Assembly (NCBI RefSeq): GCF_009857835.1
Contig: NZ_WWCL01000003.1
Location: 744,001-808,000 of the forward strand
Length of the DNA stretch: 64,000 bases
Reading direction: 5' to 3'
Source: Duganella fentianensis
GTDB lineage: Bacteria > Pseudomonadota > Gammaproteobacteria > Burkholderiales > Burkholderiaceae_D
In this document: positions 44,728 through 52,790 of the stretch, in pieces
Position numbering within the stretch: position 1 is the first letter of the stretch
How the letters are laid out: each line of letters begins with the position of its first letter
Position numbers and translations under genes: made by a program
Notes under the pieces: model-generated
Database searches by the model: none
What the model saw: the letters and a program-made list of their open reading frames with translations, nothing else
Told to the model about the DNA's origin: nothing

Positions 44728-44746
44728 GGGGGACAGCTGGGGGAAA

Positions 44747-46669
44747 TCAGCTCAGGGTAGGCAGGCCGGTCAGGTAGCCCACGGCGGCGCCGAAGCGGTC
44801 GCGGTAGTTGGCGCGGATCAGCGGATCCAGCGTGGCCTGCACTTTGCCGTGCAGGGCCGCTTCCCAGTCGCCCGGGTGCTGGAAGTTGCTCATCACGTAG
44901 GCGAAGCCGTTGATATCGTCGACGGCGTGCAGGCCGGTCGATTCGGCACCGGCCGGGGTGGACAGGATGCGCGTCAGGGTCTTGGTGTCGACGTTGTACG
45001 CCCACAGGAAGTTATTCACGTGCAGGCCGCTGTCTTCGCCGATGAACAGGGTGCGCAGCTTTTCCGAGAACTTGATGTTGTCCGGATTGGCGATCTTGTC
45101 GGCGTTGGCCAGGTTGCCCAGCGCGTCCGGCGTGGCCAGATCTTCGCCCACCAGTGCCGGCACGGCAGCCATGTCGACCGGTACCCATTCGCTGTTGATG
45201 CTGGCGCCCGTGTCGTCGCTCTGGCCGCCCTTCAGGTTCAGCGCGTAGACGATGCCGGCATTCGGGCCTTTGACGGCGATGCCGCCCGAACCATTGGTCA
45301 TGGCAGCCTGGATGTAGCTCATGGCAGAGTAGGCGATCTTGTCTTTGGCGTTGACGGTGGTGCCTTCCATCTTGGTGAAGCCCATGCTGCCACCTTTGAA
45401 CGCAGCGTAGCGGTGGGTTTCCAGGAAGGCGGCCGCCTTCTCTTTGCCGGCGACGAATTTCACCCAGTTGGTTTTGCCGCTGAACGGGATCTTGGTGTAG
45501 CTGGTATCGGCCGGATCGGTGGTCTTCACGCTGACAATGTCGGCAGCTTTCAGGCTGTCGGCCAGGGCCTTGATTTCGGCGCTGGTGGCGCTGCCCAGTT
45601 TGATCCACGAGAGTTTGGCCGAGCCGCCGTTGTCAGCCGTCAGCTGGGTCCATTTGGCCACGTACAGGGTGCCGCTGGACAGGTCCTGCGCCTTGTCGGC
45701 CACGAACATGAACAGACCGCCGTTGGTGGCGTCGTCGCCCATCAGGGCGGTGCGCTCGTCCGGCATGACCTGAATCAGCTCGTGCGAAATACGGCCCATG
45801 CAGTAGTGCTTCTTGATGCTGCCCGTGCCGTCCGGATTGACGGTGATTTCCGGCAGGTGGCCGTAGTGGTAAGGGTTGGCCTTGCTGGCATCGCCGTACA
45901 GATTGGTGCTGAAGTTGGCGAACTGGGTGTTCTTCTCGATCACGCTGGCATCCGGCTCGTACTCTTCGCTCGACAGGTGGGTATTCCATGGCGAACGCGA
46001 AGCGCCGCAGGTAATCCACAGGCCGTTGACGCTGCTGGTATCGACGTTATGGTACTTCACCAGCGACAGTGCGCCCGTGGTCGGGCTCTGGTCCAGCGTC
46101 AGCACGGCGATAGGCGAAGGCAGCATGCCGTACATGGAATCGCCCTTGACGTTGCGGGTGGCATATTCGAACTGCACCACGGCGAAAACGGTATTACCTT
46201 TTACGCCGGTGACAGTAGGATTGGCCAGTTTCAGCAGCGAGGAGCCGTCCGGGCAGTCCGAGAAGAACTGGCGCTGGCCGGCATCGCTGCGGTCCAGGAT
46301 GGGCTGGTTCTTGATGTCGTAGTAGCCGCCGGCCAGGGTAGTGCCGCCGCTACCGTTAGGCACCATGGCGCCCGTGATGAAGAAGGTCTGGTAGCCCAGT
46401 GCGTAGGACAGGGTCTTGCCGTTCGAGTAGACCGCGTTGAGCGAGGAAGCCACGGTGGTGGTAGCCATCTTGGCCGGATCGGCCAGCGTCGGTGCTGCCA
46501 TGCCGCTGAAGCTCAGCGACATCAGCGTAGGCGCTGCAGCGGCCGTATCGCCGCCACCGCAGGCGGACAGCAGGGCGGCAGTCGCGCTACCGCCGGCGAG
46601 CGGCAGCAAAGGTGCGCCGGAAAGGAATTTGAGAAGGTTGCGACGGGTCAGATCGAGCGAGTCGGTCAT
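44747..46669 (-). CDS. phoX: PhoX-type alkaline phosphatase, Tat-exported lipoprotein
   Basis: 640 residues. The N-terminus carries a Tat motif (LTRRNLLKF, arginines at 9-10), a hydrophobic stretch, and a lipobox LLSAC followed by GGG, so the mature protein is probably a Tat-exported lipoprotein. The rest has the PhoX/DUF839 beta-propeller features, for example NPDNIKFSEKLRTLFIGED and a CGASRSPWNTHLSSEE block. PhoX enzymes are calcium/iron-dependent phosphomonoesterases that release phosphate outside the cytoplasm. A Pho box lies upstream and a terminator downstream; it is a single-gene unit. Confidence 0.9.
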   Translation of the reverse strand: MTDSLDLTRRNLLKFLSGAPLLPLAGGSATAALLSACGGGDTAAAAPTLMSLSFSGMAAPTLADPAKMATTTVASSLNAVYSNGKTLSYALGYQTFFITGAMVPNGSGGTTLAGGYYDIKNQPILDRSDAGQRQFFSDCPDGSSLLKLANPTVTGVKGNTVFAVVQFEYATRNVKGDSMYGMLPSPIAVLTLDQSPTTGALSLVKYHNVDTSSVNGLWITCGASRSPWNTHLSSEEYEPDASVIEKNTQFANFSTNLYGDASKANPYHYGHLPEITVNPDGTGSIKKHYCMGRISHELIQVMPDERTALMGDDATNGGLFMFVADKAQDLSSGTLYVAKWTQLTADNGGSAKLSWIKLGSATSAEIKALADSLKAADIVSVKTTDPADTSYTKIPFSGKTNWVKFVAGKEKAAAFLETHRYAAFKGGSMGFTKMEGTTVNAKDKIAYSAMSYIQAAMTNGSGGIAVKGPNAGIVYALNLKGGQSDDTGASINSEWVPVDMAAVPALVGEDLATPDALGNLANADKIANPDNIKFSEKLRTLFIGEDSGLHVNNFLWAYNVDTKTLTRILSTPAGAESTGLHAVDDINGFAYVMSNFQHPGDWEAALHGKVQATLDPLIRANYRDRFGAAVGYLTGLPTLS

Positions 46670-46756
46670 GGGAAATCCTGTTGTGGTTAATGCCAGTCTG
46701 GTGGCCGCGACTGGCGCGGGAGGTGGCGAGGGGCTGGCTCAGCCTCGACGGGCGCA

Positions 46757-46790
46757 ATCTTAGTCATTTGTTATGACAGCAGCATGACAA
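46757..46790 (-). promoter_or_regulatory. Pho box and -10 of phoX
   Basis: On the minus strand two PhoB half-sites TTGTCAT and CTGTCAT are separated by four bases (46773-46790). Ten bases further lies TAAGAT (46757-46762), the -10 position expected for a PhoB-activated promoter where the Pho box replaces the -35. This predicts phosphate-starvation induction. Confidence 0.8.
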
Positions 46791-46910
46791 GCACGGACAG
46801 GGATTTGGTAACAAACTTATTCAGGCGGCGCGGGCGTGCATAAAAGCGGCTATATTGCAGCTATATCGTTTGCAGCGTTTTGGGCTGCATGATCTGTGAA
46901 GGAGTCTCTC

Positions 46911-47399
46911 ATGCGAGCAATCACACGTAGCCTGCTGGCAGTTGCGCTGCTGGCCTGCGGCGCCGCCTCGGCGCAGGTGAGCGTCAGCTATGTCAAGCCG
47001 GAAGATTTTGCCGATGTGCCGCGCAGCGCCGTCGACCGCGAGCGCGTGCTGAAGGATTTCAGCAGCTATTTCGACACCTGGTCGGCCAGACTGCCGGCCG
47101 GGCAGACGCTGAAAATCGAAGTACTCGATATCGATCTGGCCGGGCGTATGTGGCCGCGCCGGAATGGCGGCGAAGATATCCGCGTGCTCAATGATGGTGC
47201 CGACTGGCCGCGCATGCGATTGCGCTACACGCTGGAGCAGAATGGCCAGAGCGTGCGCAGCGGCGATGAGCAGTTATCGAATATGAGCTATATGCAGCGC
47301 ATCAACCGCTACTCGGAGAGCGATACGCTGCGCTACGAGAAGCAGATGCTGGACGAGTGGTTCGATAAAACCATCGTACGAAAAACCGCGGCGCGCTGA
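46911..47399 (+). CDS. DUF3016 periplasmic protein
   Basis: 162 residues from the ATG with GAAGGAG seven bases upstream. A signal peptide ends at AASA, then the DUF3016 region (VSYVKPEDFADVPRS, LEVLDIDLAGRMWPRRNGGEDIRV-like, ADWPRMRLRYTL). Function of the family is unknown; members are small secreted proteins, sometimes near phosphatases. It is divergent from phoX, and the Pho box between them could also influence it. Confidence 0.85.
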   Translation: MRAITRSLLAVALLACGAASAQVSVSYVKPEDFADVPRSAVDRERVLKDFSSYFDTWSARLPAGQTLKIEVLDIDLAGRMWPRRNGGEDIRVLNDGADWPRMRLRYTLEQNGQSVRSGDEQLSNMSYMQRINRYSESDTLRYEKQMLDEWFDKTIVRKTAAR

Positions 47400-47426
47400 A
47401 CCGCCTGCCGCGCTCTGGGCGGCGGC

Positions 47427-47870
47427 TTACTCGAGCCGGTTCACATTGGGGAATTTGGCGAGGAATTCAGGCGCCATGGGCGTGACCTTGCCCGTCTTGT
47501 AGTTGAAGAAGACGAAGCCGTACTTGGCCATGGCCACCAGCGTGTGGTCGGCCGGACGGGTGACGCGGAAGATGATGTCGCCGCCGTAGGCATTGAAGTC
47601 CATCACGCCCACTTCGAAGGTCAGCACGTCGCGCGCATGGGCTTCTGCGCGGTACATGGTGGACAGATCGGTGACGATGATGCCCAGCCCCGTGCCATCG
47701 ACTTCCTCCACGCCATACTCGTACAGGAAGCGCGCACGCGCTTCCGACAGCATGGAAATCATGGAGTCATTGCCGAGATGGTTGCCGGCGTTGATGTCGG
47801 TCACGCGGACCGTGAGCTGGGTGGAAAAACAGAACTGGTTTTCGGGGAAATGCAGTTGCAGACGGGCCAT
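47427..47870 (-). CDS. YbgC/FcbC-like acyl-CoA thioesterase
   Basis: 147 residues with the hotdog fold of 4-hydroxybenzoyl-CoA-type thioesterases: VRVTDINAGNHLGNDSMISMLSEAR (the DxxxxxHxxN-like active-site helix), a central STMYRAEAHARDVLTFEV strand and a C-terminal FFNYKTGKVTPM segment. It hydrolyses acyl-CoA; the exact substrate cannot be read. It is followed on the same strand, upstream in transcription, by the dienelactone hydrolase, 49 bases apart. Confidence 0.8.
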   Translation of the reverse strand: MARLQLHFPENQFCFSTQLTVRVTDINAGNHLGNDSMISMLSEARARFLYEYGVEEVDGTGLGIIVTDLSTMYRAEAHARDVLTFEVGVMDFNAYGGDIIFRVTRPADHTLVAMAKYGFVFFNYKTGKVTPMAPEFLAKFPNVNRLE

Positions 47871-47919
47871 GCTTACCTCACGTAGTAAGGCTTCATTCTA
47901 GCGCACGGCCCGCGCCCGG

Positions 47920-48615
47920 TCACAGCTGTTCGGCCAGGAACTGTAGTGTATGTCCTCTAGCCAGCGCAGCGCTGCGCTGATGGTAGGAACTGCGGTGGTT
48001 GCAATTAAAACCATGCTCCGCGTCCGGATACACATGGATTTCCACCTGCTCGTTATCGTCGAACTGCTCGGCGATGCTTTGCACGGCGCTGAGCGGAATG
48101 TGGCTGTCGAGCGCACCGAAGTGCATCAGTACGGGCAGCCTGATTTCGCTGGCGCGAGCTAGCCCGTGCTGGATGCCGCCGCCGTAGTAGCACACCGCCG
48201 CATCGACCACGCCATTGGCGGCCGTATGGTAGGACAGCTTGCCGCCGAAGCAGAATCCCAGCGAGGCGATGCGGCCCACCCCCGCCATGGCGCGCAGCAC
48301 CTTGGCGGTTGCCGCCACATCGGCCTGCGCCAGCGCGAAGTCGGTCGCGTTCATCAGCTCCACTGCACGCTGCCAGTCGGGGCCTTCGTAACCGAGTTCG
48401 ATGCGCTCGCCCTGACGCCAGAAGATATCCGGCACCAGCACCACATAACCATCGGCCGCATACTGGTCGGCCACATTGCGGATATGCTGGTTGACGCCGA
48501 AGATTTCCTGCAGCAGCACGATGCCGGGGCCGCTGCCGCCACGCGGCAGCGACAGGTAGGCGCCAAAGCTGCCGTTGGCGCCAGCGATGTTGATCCATTT
48601 GCTGTTGGTTTCCAT
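47920..48615 (-). CDS. dienelactone hydrolase family protein
   Basis: 231 residues from the ATG at 48615, preceded by AAAGGAG. Triad of the family: Cys in LGFCFGGKL, Asp in FGALDSHIP, His in DAEHGFNC. The conserved LLQEIFGVNQHI oxyanion block and PDIFWRQG are present. The family covers carboxymethylenebutenolidase and other esterases; no aromatic-degradation genes are adjacent, so the substrate is open. It is ten bases after the M28 peptidase gene, so the two form an operon. Confidence 0.88.
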   Translation of the reverse strand: METNSKWINIAGANGSFGAYLSLPRGGSGPGIVLLQEIFGVNQHIRNVADQYAADGYVVLVPDIFWRQGERIELGYEGPDWQRAVELMNATDFALAQADVAATAKVLRAMAGVGRIASLGFCFGGKLSYHTAANGVVDAAVCYYGGGIQHGLARASEIRLPVLMHFGALDSHIPLSAVQSIAEQFDDNEQVEIHVYPDAEHGFNCNHRSSYHQRSAALARGHTLQFLAEQL

Positions 48616-48625
48616 TGTCGCTCCT

Positions 48626-50263
48626 TTAGCGTTTGACTTTGCCGAATGCATCGCCGGCTTTCCAGCTCTGCATTTCCGGTGCATTGCCGACGGCGTAGCC
48701 CAGATTCAGGGTGAACTGGGCTTGCTGCACCATGCCCGACAGATCCCAGCTCGGGTGGTATTCGTCGGTGATCTGGTGGTAGTCCTTTTTGAACGAGACC
48801 ATTTTGGCGCTCGAATGTTCCTGATCGTGTTCGAACTCGAAGTGACCGTCGCCCGAGAACACGGCCGAACCGACGTTAAAGGCCGGTACGCCGGCCTTGG
48901 CGAAGTTGAAGTGGTCGGCACGGAAGTAGGCGCCGGACAGGTCGGGGATGGTGGGGGCCAGTTTCAGGCCCATTTTGCGCGCCACCTTGCTGGCTGCGTC
49001 ATACAGGCTGCTGCGTTCGGCGCCTGCCACACCCATGTCGACCGTGCGGCCGACGAAGTTCATGCTGTCCAGATTCAGGTCGGCCGTAGTCTGGCTGAGC
49101 GGCCAGGCCGGATTGCGCACATAGGCCGCGCTACCCAGCAGGCCCTGTTCTTCTGCGGCAGGCCAGAGGAAGACCTGGGTGCGCTTGGCGGGACGCTTGA
49201 CGGCTTCGGCCGCCATGGCCAGCAGGGCCGCCGAACCCGAGGCGTTATCGATGGCGCCGTTCCAGATGTGGTCATGGCCATCTTCCTTGCTCACGCCTTC
49301 GTCCATGCCCAGATGGTCCCAGTGGGCCGAATACACCACGGCCTGCTGCTTGAGCTTGGGATCGGTGCCGGGAATGATGCCGGCCACGTTGAACTGCTCG
49401 ATCTGGCGGATCGCGCTATGAATTTCTGCGTGCACGCTGAGCTTCAGGTCGACCGGATGGAAGTCGCGCCGTTCGGCCTGCGCGCGCAGCGCATCGAGAT
49501 CGAAGCCGCCGGCGGCAAACAGGCTGCGCGCCACGTCTTCCTGCAGCCAGCCTTCGATAGGGTTGCCGGAACCGGCCAGATGGAAGCGCTCGTGGCTGAA
49601 GCCATTGGCAGGTACACTCCATGGGTAGGAAGCGGACGGGGTGGTGTGGATCAGCAGGGCACCGGCCGCGCCCTGACGTACGGCTTCTTCGAATTTGTAC
49701 AGCCAGCGGCCGTAATAGGTGTAGGCTTTGCCGGCGAAGCGGTTGGGCTCTTCGGCAGTCGGCTGCGGGTCATTGACCATCATGACCAGAATTTTGCCTT
49801 TCATGTCGAGGCCTTTGTAGTCGTCCCATTTTTCTTCTGGGGCGATGGCGCCATAGCCGACGAAGACCAGCGGGGCATCGATGCTGATATCGGCTTTGCC
49901 GCCGGCCGTGCCGAATACGATTTCGCTGCCGTTCTGTGGCGTGATCTGCTTGCCGTCGGCATTCTGGAAGCGTACCAGGCTATTGGCCAGCAAACGGGTG
50001 CCTTCGATTTTGACGGGCATGCGATAGCCGCCGCTGGCCAGCGGCTTGAGACCAATCACGGCAGCCTGGGTTTCCAGATAACGCACGGCCAGATCGCCGC
50101 CGCGCTGGCCAGTGCCGCGCCCTTCCAGCAGATCATCGGCGAGGAAGGACAGGTGGGCACGCAGCGGACCTTCGGTCACGGTCGGTGCAGCGGGGGCCTG
50201 GGCGTGGACGTGGAAGGAAGCCAGCGCGAGGCTGGTAGCGATGGCGAGGGCCGGAACGCGCAT
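48626..50263 (-). CDS. secreted M28 family zinc aminopeptidase
   Basis: 545 residues. A signal peptide ends at HVHAQA, then a PA-domain insertion (about 140-240) inside the M28 peptidase fold. Metal ligands: His in SAHWDHLG, Asp in IDNASGSAALL, Glu pair in AAEEQGLLGS, a further Asp in FRADHFNF, and the last His in DEYHPS. It should cleave N-terminal residues from peptides in the periplasm or outside. First gene of an operon with the dienelactone hydrolase. Confidence 0.92.
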   Translation of the reverse strand: MRVPALAIATSLALASFHVHAQAPAAPTVTEGPLRAHLSFLADDLLEGRGTGQRGGDLAVRYLETQAAVIGLKPLASGGYRMPVKIEGTRLLANSLVRFQNADGKQITPQNGSEIVFGTAGGKADISIDAPLVFVGYGAIAPEEKWDDYKGLDMKGKILVMMVNDPQPTAEEPNRFAGKAYTYYGRWLYKFEEAVRQGAAGALLIHTTPSASYPWSVPANGFSHERFHLAGSGNPIEGWLQEDVARSLFAAGGFDLDALRAQAERRDFHPVDLKLSVHAEIHSAIRQIEQFNVAGIIPGTDPKLKQQAVVYSAHWDHLGMDEGVSKEDGHDHIWNGAIDNASGSAALLAMAAEAVKRPAKRTQVFLWPAAEEQGLLGSAAYVRNPAWPLSQTTADLNLDSMNFVGRTVDMGVAGAERSSLYDAASKVARKMGLKLAPTIPDLSGAYFRADHFNFAKAGVPAFNVGSAVFSGDGHFEFEHDQEHSSAKMVSFKKDYHQITDEYHPSWDLSGMVQQAQFTLNLGYAVGNAPEMQSWKAGDAFGKVKR

Positions 50264-50376
50264 GTTTACTCCATGAAGTGTAATTCGGTGCAGAGGGCTT
50301 TATCTTACTTTACTTGTGGTAGCAACTGCACGCCGTGCTGTTGTAAATAATATCGGTCTAAATCAGGAGGGGATCT

Positions 50377-51183
50377 ATGCAAGTCATCATCATTACCGGT
50401 AGCTCGGATGGCATCGGGGCAGAAATGGCGCGCCAGCTGGCACGTCGCCATGGCAATCAAGTTGCGCTGGTGCTGGCTGCGCGCAAGGCCGAACTGCTGG
50501 AGCAGGTGGCGGCCGATTGCGCAGCCAGCGGTGCCCGGACACTGGTGGTGCCCACCGACGTTTCGGTGCAGGCCCAGTGCACGGCACTGATCGCGGCCTG
50601 TGTGGCACGCTTTGGCCGCATCGATGGCTTGATCAACAACGCCGGCCGCTCGGCCCATGCGCTGTTCGAGGAGGTCGAGAATCTGGCTTGGTACGAAGAA
50701 CTGATGCGGATAAATCTGTGGGGCAGCGTGTGGTGTACCCATGCGGCGCTGCCCTATCTGAAGCAGACCCGGGGCCGCATCGTTGCGGTCTCTTCGCTGG
50801 CCGGTCTGGTGGGCGTGCCGGGCCGCACGGCCTATGGCGCCACCAAGTTCGCCATGGGCGGCTTCTTCGAGGCGCTACGACCGGAGCTGCGTGGCGCCGG
50901 GGTGAGCGTGACCATCGCCTATCCCGGCGTGGTGGCAACGCAGATTCGCCACCGCGGTTTTAATGCGGCGGGCGGTGAACTCGGTAGCAGCAGCCTGAAA
51001 GAGGATAAGGCCATGTCGGTGCAGCAGTGTGCCCGGCTGATTATCGATGGCATGCAGGCGCGCCAGCGCGAAGTGGTGATGTCGGCCAAGGGCAAGCTGG
51101 GACGCTGGCTGAAACTGGTCGCACCCGGACTGGTGGAGCGCATGGCGCTGGCTGCCGTGAAAAAGGAAGTGCAGCCTCATTGA
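50377..51183 (+). CDS. short-chain dehydrogenase/reductase
   Basis: 268 residues with AGGAGGGG before the ATG. Rossmann motif TGSSDGIG (about 7-14), NNAGRS, catalytic Ser in VAVSSLAGLVG and YGATK (Tyr/Lys). The C-terminal tail is basic (KGKLGRWLKLVAPGLVERM) with an amphipathic/hydrophobic end, a pattern in membrane-associated SDRs acting on lipids or sterols. The substrate is unknown. Divergent from the M28 peptidase; a small GC hairpin follows. Confidence 0.92.
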   Translation: MQVIIITGSSDGIGAEMARQLARRHGNQVALVLAARKAELLEQVAADCAASGARTLVVPTDVSVQAQCTALIAACVARFGRIDGLINNAGRSAHALFEEVENLAWYEELMRINLWGSVWCTHAALPYLKQTRGRIVAVSSLAGLVGVPGRTAYGATKFAMGGFFEALRPELRGAGVSVTIAYPGVVATQIRHRGFNAAGGELGSSSLKEDKAMSVQQCARLIIDGMQARQREVVMSAKGKLGRWLKLVAPGLVERMALAAVKKEVQPH

Positions 51184-51188
51184 AGCAG

Positions 51189-51208
51189 GGCGCCGAAGTC
51201 CGGGCGCC
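51189..51208 (+). terminator. short hairpin after the SDR gene
   Basis: GGCGCC (51189-51194) and GGCGCC (51203-51208) can pair into a 6-bp stem just beyond the stop codon. No T-run; weak. Confidence 0.35.
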
Positions 51209-51222
51209 GCTAAGCGCTATTT

Positions 51223-51257
51223 GTAAGCGAGTGTAAGAGTCGGTAAGAGCTTGTAAT
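51223..51257 (+). promoter_or_regulatory. four 10-bp-phased GTAA motifs (OmpR/CpxR-type operator)
   Basis: GTAAG begins at 51223, 51233 and 51243 and GTAAT at 51253: an exact 10-base period, three of the four preceded by T. Direct repeats of this kind are bound by OmpR-family regulators; the known CpxR box is GTAAA-N5-GTAAA. The last copy also forms TGTAAT, a possible -10. It stands upstream of the Ala/Lys-rich exported protein cluster. Confidence 0.55.
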
Positions 51258-51346
51258 TGCCGTCAACTGCAGGGGGAGGGAGGCCGTTTTTTGCTCATGC
51301 GACACGGGATTGTCCCGATGCCGAAACCTAGAAAAGGAAATACATC

Positions 51347-51793
51347 ATGACCAAAATCACCGCTTCCCTGATCGCCGGCCTGTTCGCTACCGCAGCATTC
51401 GCACAGACGCCTGCTGCCACCACGACCACCGCACCGGTGGCCAAACCAGCCGCAGTGAAAGCTGAAGCGAAAACCGAAGCGAAGGCCGAGACCAAGCTAG
51501 AAGCCAAAGCCGAAGCCAAAACCGCTGAAGTGAAAGGCGAAGCCAAGGCAGCCGAGGTGAAAGCGGCGCACAAGCCAGCCGATGCCAAAGCTAAAACCCA
51601 CGAGGTGAAAGCTGAAGCCAAGACTGTAGAAGCCAAAGGCGCCGAAGTTAAAGCAGTCGACACCCATGTCGCCGCCAAGACCGAAGTGAAACCCGCTCCA
51701 GTCAAAGCTGAACACCAGGCTAAAGAATCCAAGGTCGCAGCACCAGTTGTTGTTGCAAAACACGAAGTTAAACCAGCAGCCGTTAGCAAGTAA
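51347..51793 (+). CDS. exported Ala/Lys/Glu-rich low-complexity protein
   Basis: 148 residues. A signal peptide ends at AAFAQ, and the mature part is almost entirely Ala, Lys, Glu and Val with repeats such as KAEAKTEAKAE and EVKAE, probably a single long helix or disordered polymer. AAAAGGAAA precedes the ATG. The bases after its stop (TAATCAGGCAGT and AGAGGAATTATC) recur after the next gene, so it belongs to the same duplicated array. Function unknown; compare acid-shock protein Asr for composition. Confidence 0.75.
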   Translation: MTKITASLIAGLFATAAFAQTPAATTTTAPVAKPAAVKAEAKTEAKAETKLEAKAEAKTAEVKGEAKAAEVKAAHKPADAKAKTHEVKAEAKTVEAKGAEVKAVDTHVAAKTEVKPAPVKAEHQAKESKVAAPVVVAKHEVKPAAVSK

Positions 51794-52430
51794 TCAGGCA
51801 GTAACTGAATCAGATTTAATCATATAAACCGTATATACCGCTAAGAGGAATTATCATGAAAAAAGTTATCGCTACCCTGATCGCCACCCTGTTCGCTGGT
51901 GCCGCTTTCGCTCAGACTCCTGCTCCTGCCGCTTCGGCCAGCGCCAAGGCATCGGTTCCTGCGGCTACCGCTGCAGCAGCTTCGGCCCCGGCTGCATCGA
52001 CGCCTGCCGAACCAGCCAAGAAAGCGAGCAAGCATCACAAGAAAGCAGCTGCGGCATCGGCCAGCGCATCGGCTTCGGCTCCTGCGGCTTCGGCACCGGC
52101 CGCTAGCAAGTAATCAGGCAGTCTTTGCATCAGATTTAACTATATAAACCGTCTATACCGCTAAGAGGAATTATCATGAAAAAAGTTATCGCTACCCTGA
52201 TCGCCACCCTGTTCGCTGGTGCCGCTTTCGCTCAGACCCCTGCTCCAGCTGCTGCGGCGAGCGCCAAGGCATCGGCTCCTGCCGCCACCGCTGCAGCAGC
52301 TTCGGCACCAGCCGCTTCGACGCCTGCCGAACCAGCCAAGAAAGCGAGCAAGCATCACAAGAAGGCAGCTGCAGCATCGGCTAGCGCTTCGGCCTCGGCT
52401 CCTGCCGCAGCCGCTCCAGCTGCCAGCAAA
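51791..52430 (+). repeat. 320-bp tandem duplication carrying a small gene
   Basis: Two direct units, 51791-52110 and 52111-52430, each containing the stop codon and a 62-base leader of the preceding gene and an 85-codon gene. The first 70 or so bases of the two coding sequences are identical; leaders differ at about seven positions; the 3' halves differ at scattered, mostly third-codon positions. Confidence 0.9.
51856..52113 (+). CDS. small exported Ala/Ser-rich basic protein, copy 1
   Basis: 85 residues: signal peptide MKKVIATLIATLFAGAAFA, then an Ala/Ser/Pro-rich chain with one basic-histidine segment (EPAKKASKHHKKAAAAS). AGAGGAA lies before the ATG. Composition and layout recall the E. 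coli acid-shock protein Asr (exported, Ala/Lys/His-rich), but I cannot claim homology. It is the first unit of a tandem duplication and lies directly after the longer Ala/Lys-rich gene. Confidence 0.75.
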   Translation: MKKVIATLIATLFAGAAFAQTPAPAASASAKASVPAATAAAASAPAASTPAEPAKKASKHHKKAAAASASASASAPAASAPAASK

Positions 52431-52433
52431 TAA
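52176..52433 (+). CDS. small exported Ala/Ser-rich basic protein, copy 2
   Basis: 85 residues, the duplicate of the preceding gene: identical signal peptide and identical KKASKHHKK segment, with a few conservative changes in the Ala/Ser repeats (for example APAAAAPAASK at the end). Same leader and ribosome-binding site. Retention of two intact copies with mainly silent changes suggests selection for dosage. Confidence 0.75.
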   Translation: MKKVIATLIATLFAGAAFAQTPAPAAAASAKASAPAATAAAASAPAASTPAEPAKKASKHHKKAAAASASASASAPAAAAPAASK

Positions 52434-52790
52434 GCAGGCCGCCGGCAGCATAGCCGGCAGTAAGATCAAGCAGTACAGCGTCACCCTGATCGCCAGTCCG
52501 AACTGGCGGTACTAAGCTGACCTTCAGCTTGCAGCACCCAGCAGCATCATGCAGCATCATGCAGGACGTGCCACCCCGGACCAGCAAGGCCTGGGCGGTG
52601 CAGGAAACGGGAAGCACAGGCCACGGCCTGTGCTTTTTTTATGTCCGTGTGAATTGGCTGGAAATACTGTGATTTCGGCCATGTTTTCGCGATTTTTAGG
52701 CAAAATCGGGCTTAAACCTGCCAGACAGAGTAAACTACGCACAAATTTCTTTCGCAATTAGGCGATTCGAACATACTTGTGAGTGACGCC
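52434..52790. other. intergenic region before the DEAD-box helicase gene
   Basis: About 357 bases. Holds three hairpins: a 7-bp stem with tetraloop at 52491-52508, a two-and-a-half-fold 10-bp direct repeat at 52541-52565, and a terminator at 52612-52640. The remaining ~150 bases are AT-rich and probably hold the helicase promoter and 5' leader; a TAAACT at 52731 is a possible -10 without a clear -35. Confidence 0.45.
52612..52640 (+). terminator. rho-independent terminator
   Basis: AAGCACAGGCC (52612-52622) pairs with GGCCTGTGCTT (52625-52635), followed by a continuous T-run to 52640. It would end transcripts of the small exported protein array. Confidence 0.85.

Noticed and set aside
44493..45005. 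N-terminal extension of the HD-GYP gene
   Set aside because: The extra 171 codons overlap phoX and its terminator and do not resemble a domain; the ATG at 44492 directly precedes the receiver domain.
44720..46690. 656-codon plus-strand frame opposite phoX
   Set aside because: phoX on the minus strand has a Tat signal, Pho box and terminator; the opposite frame has none.
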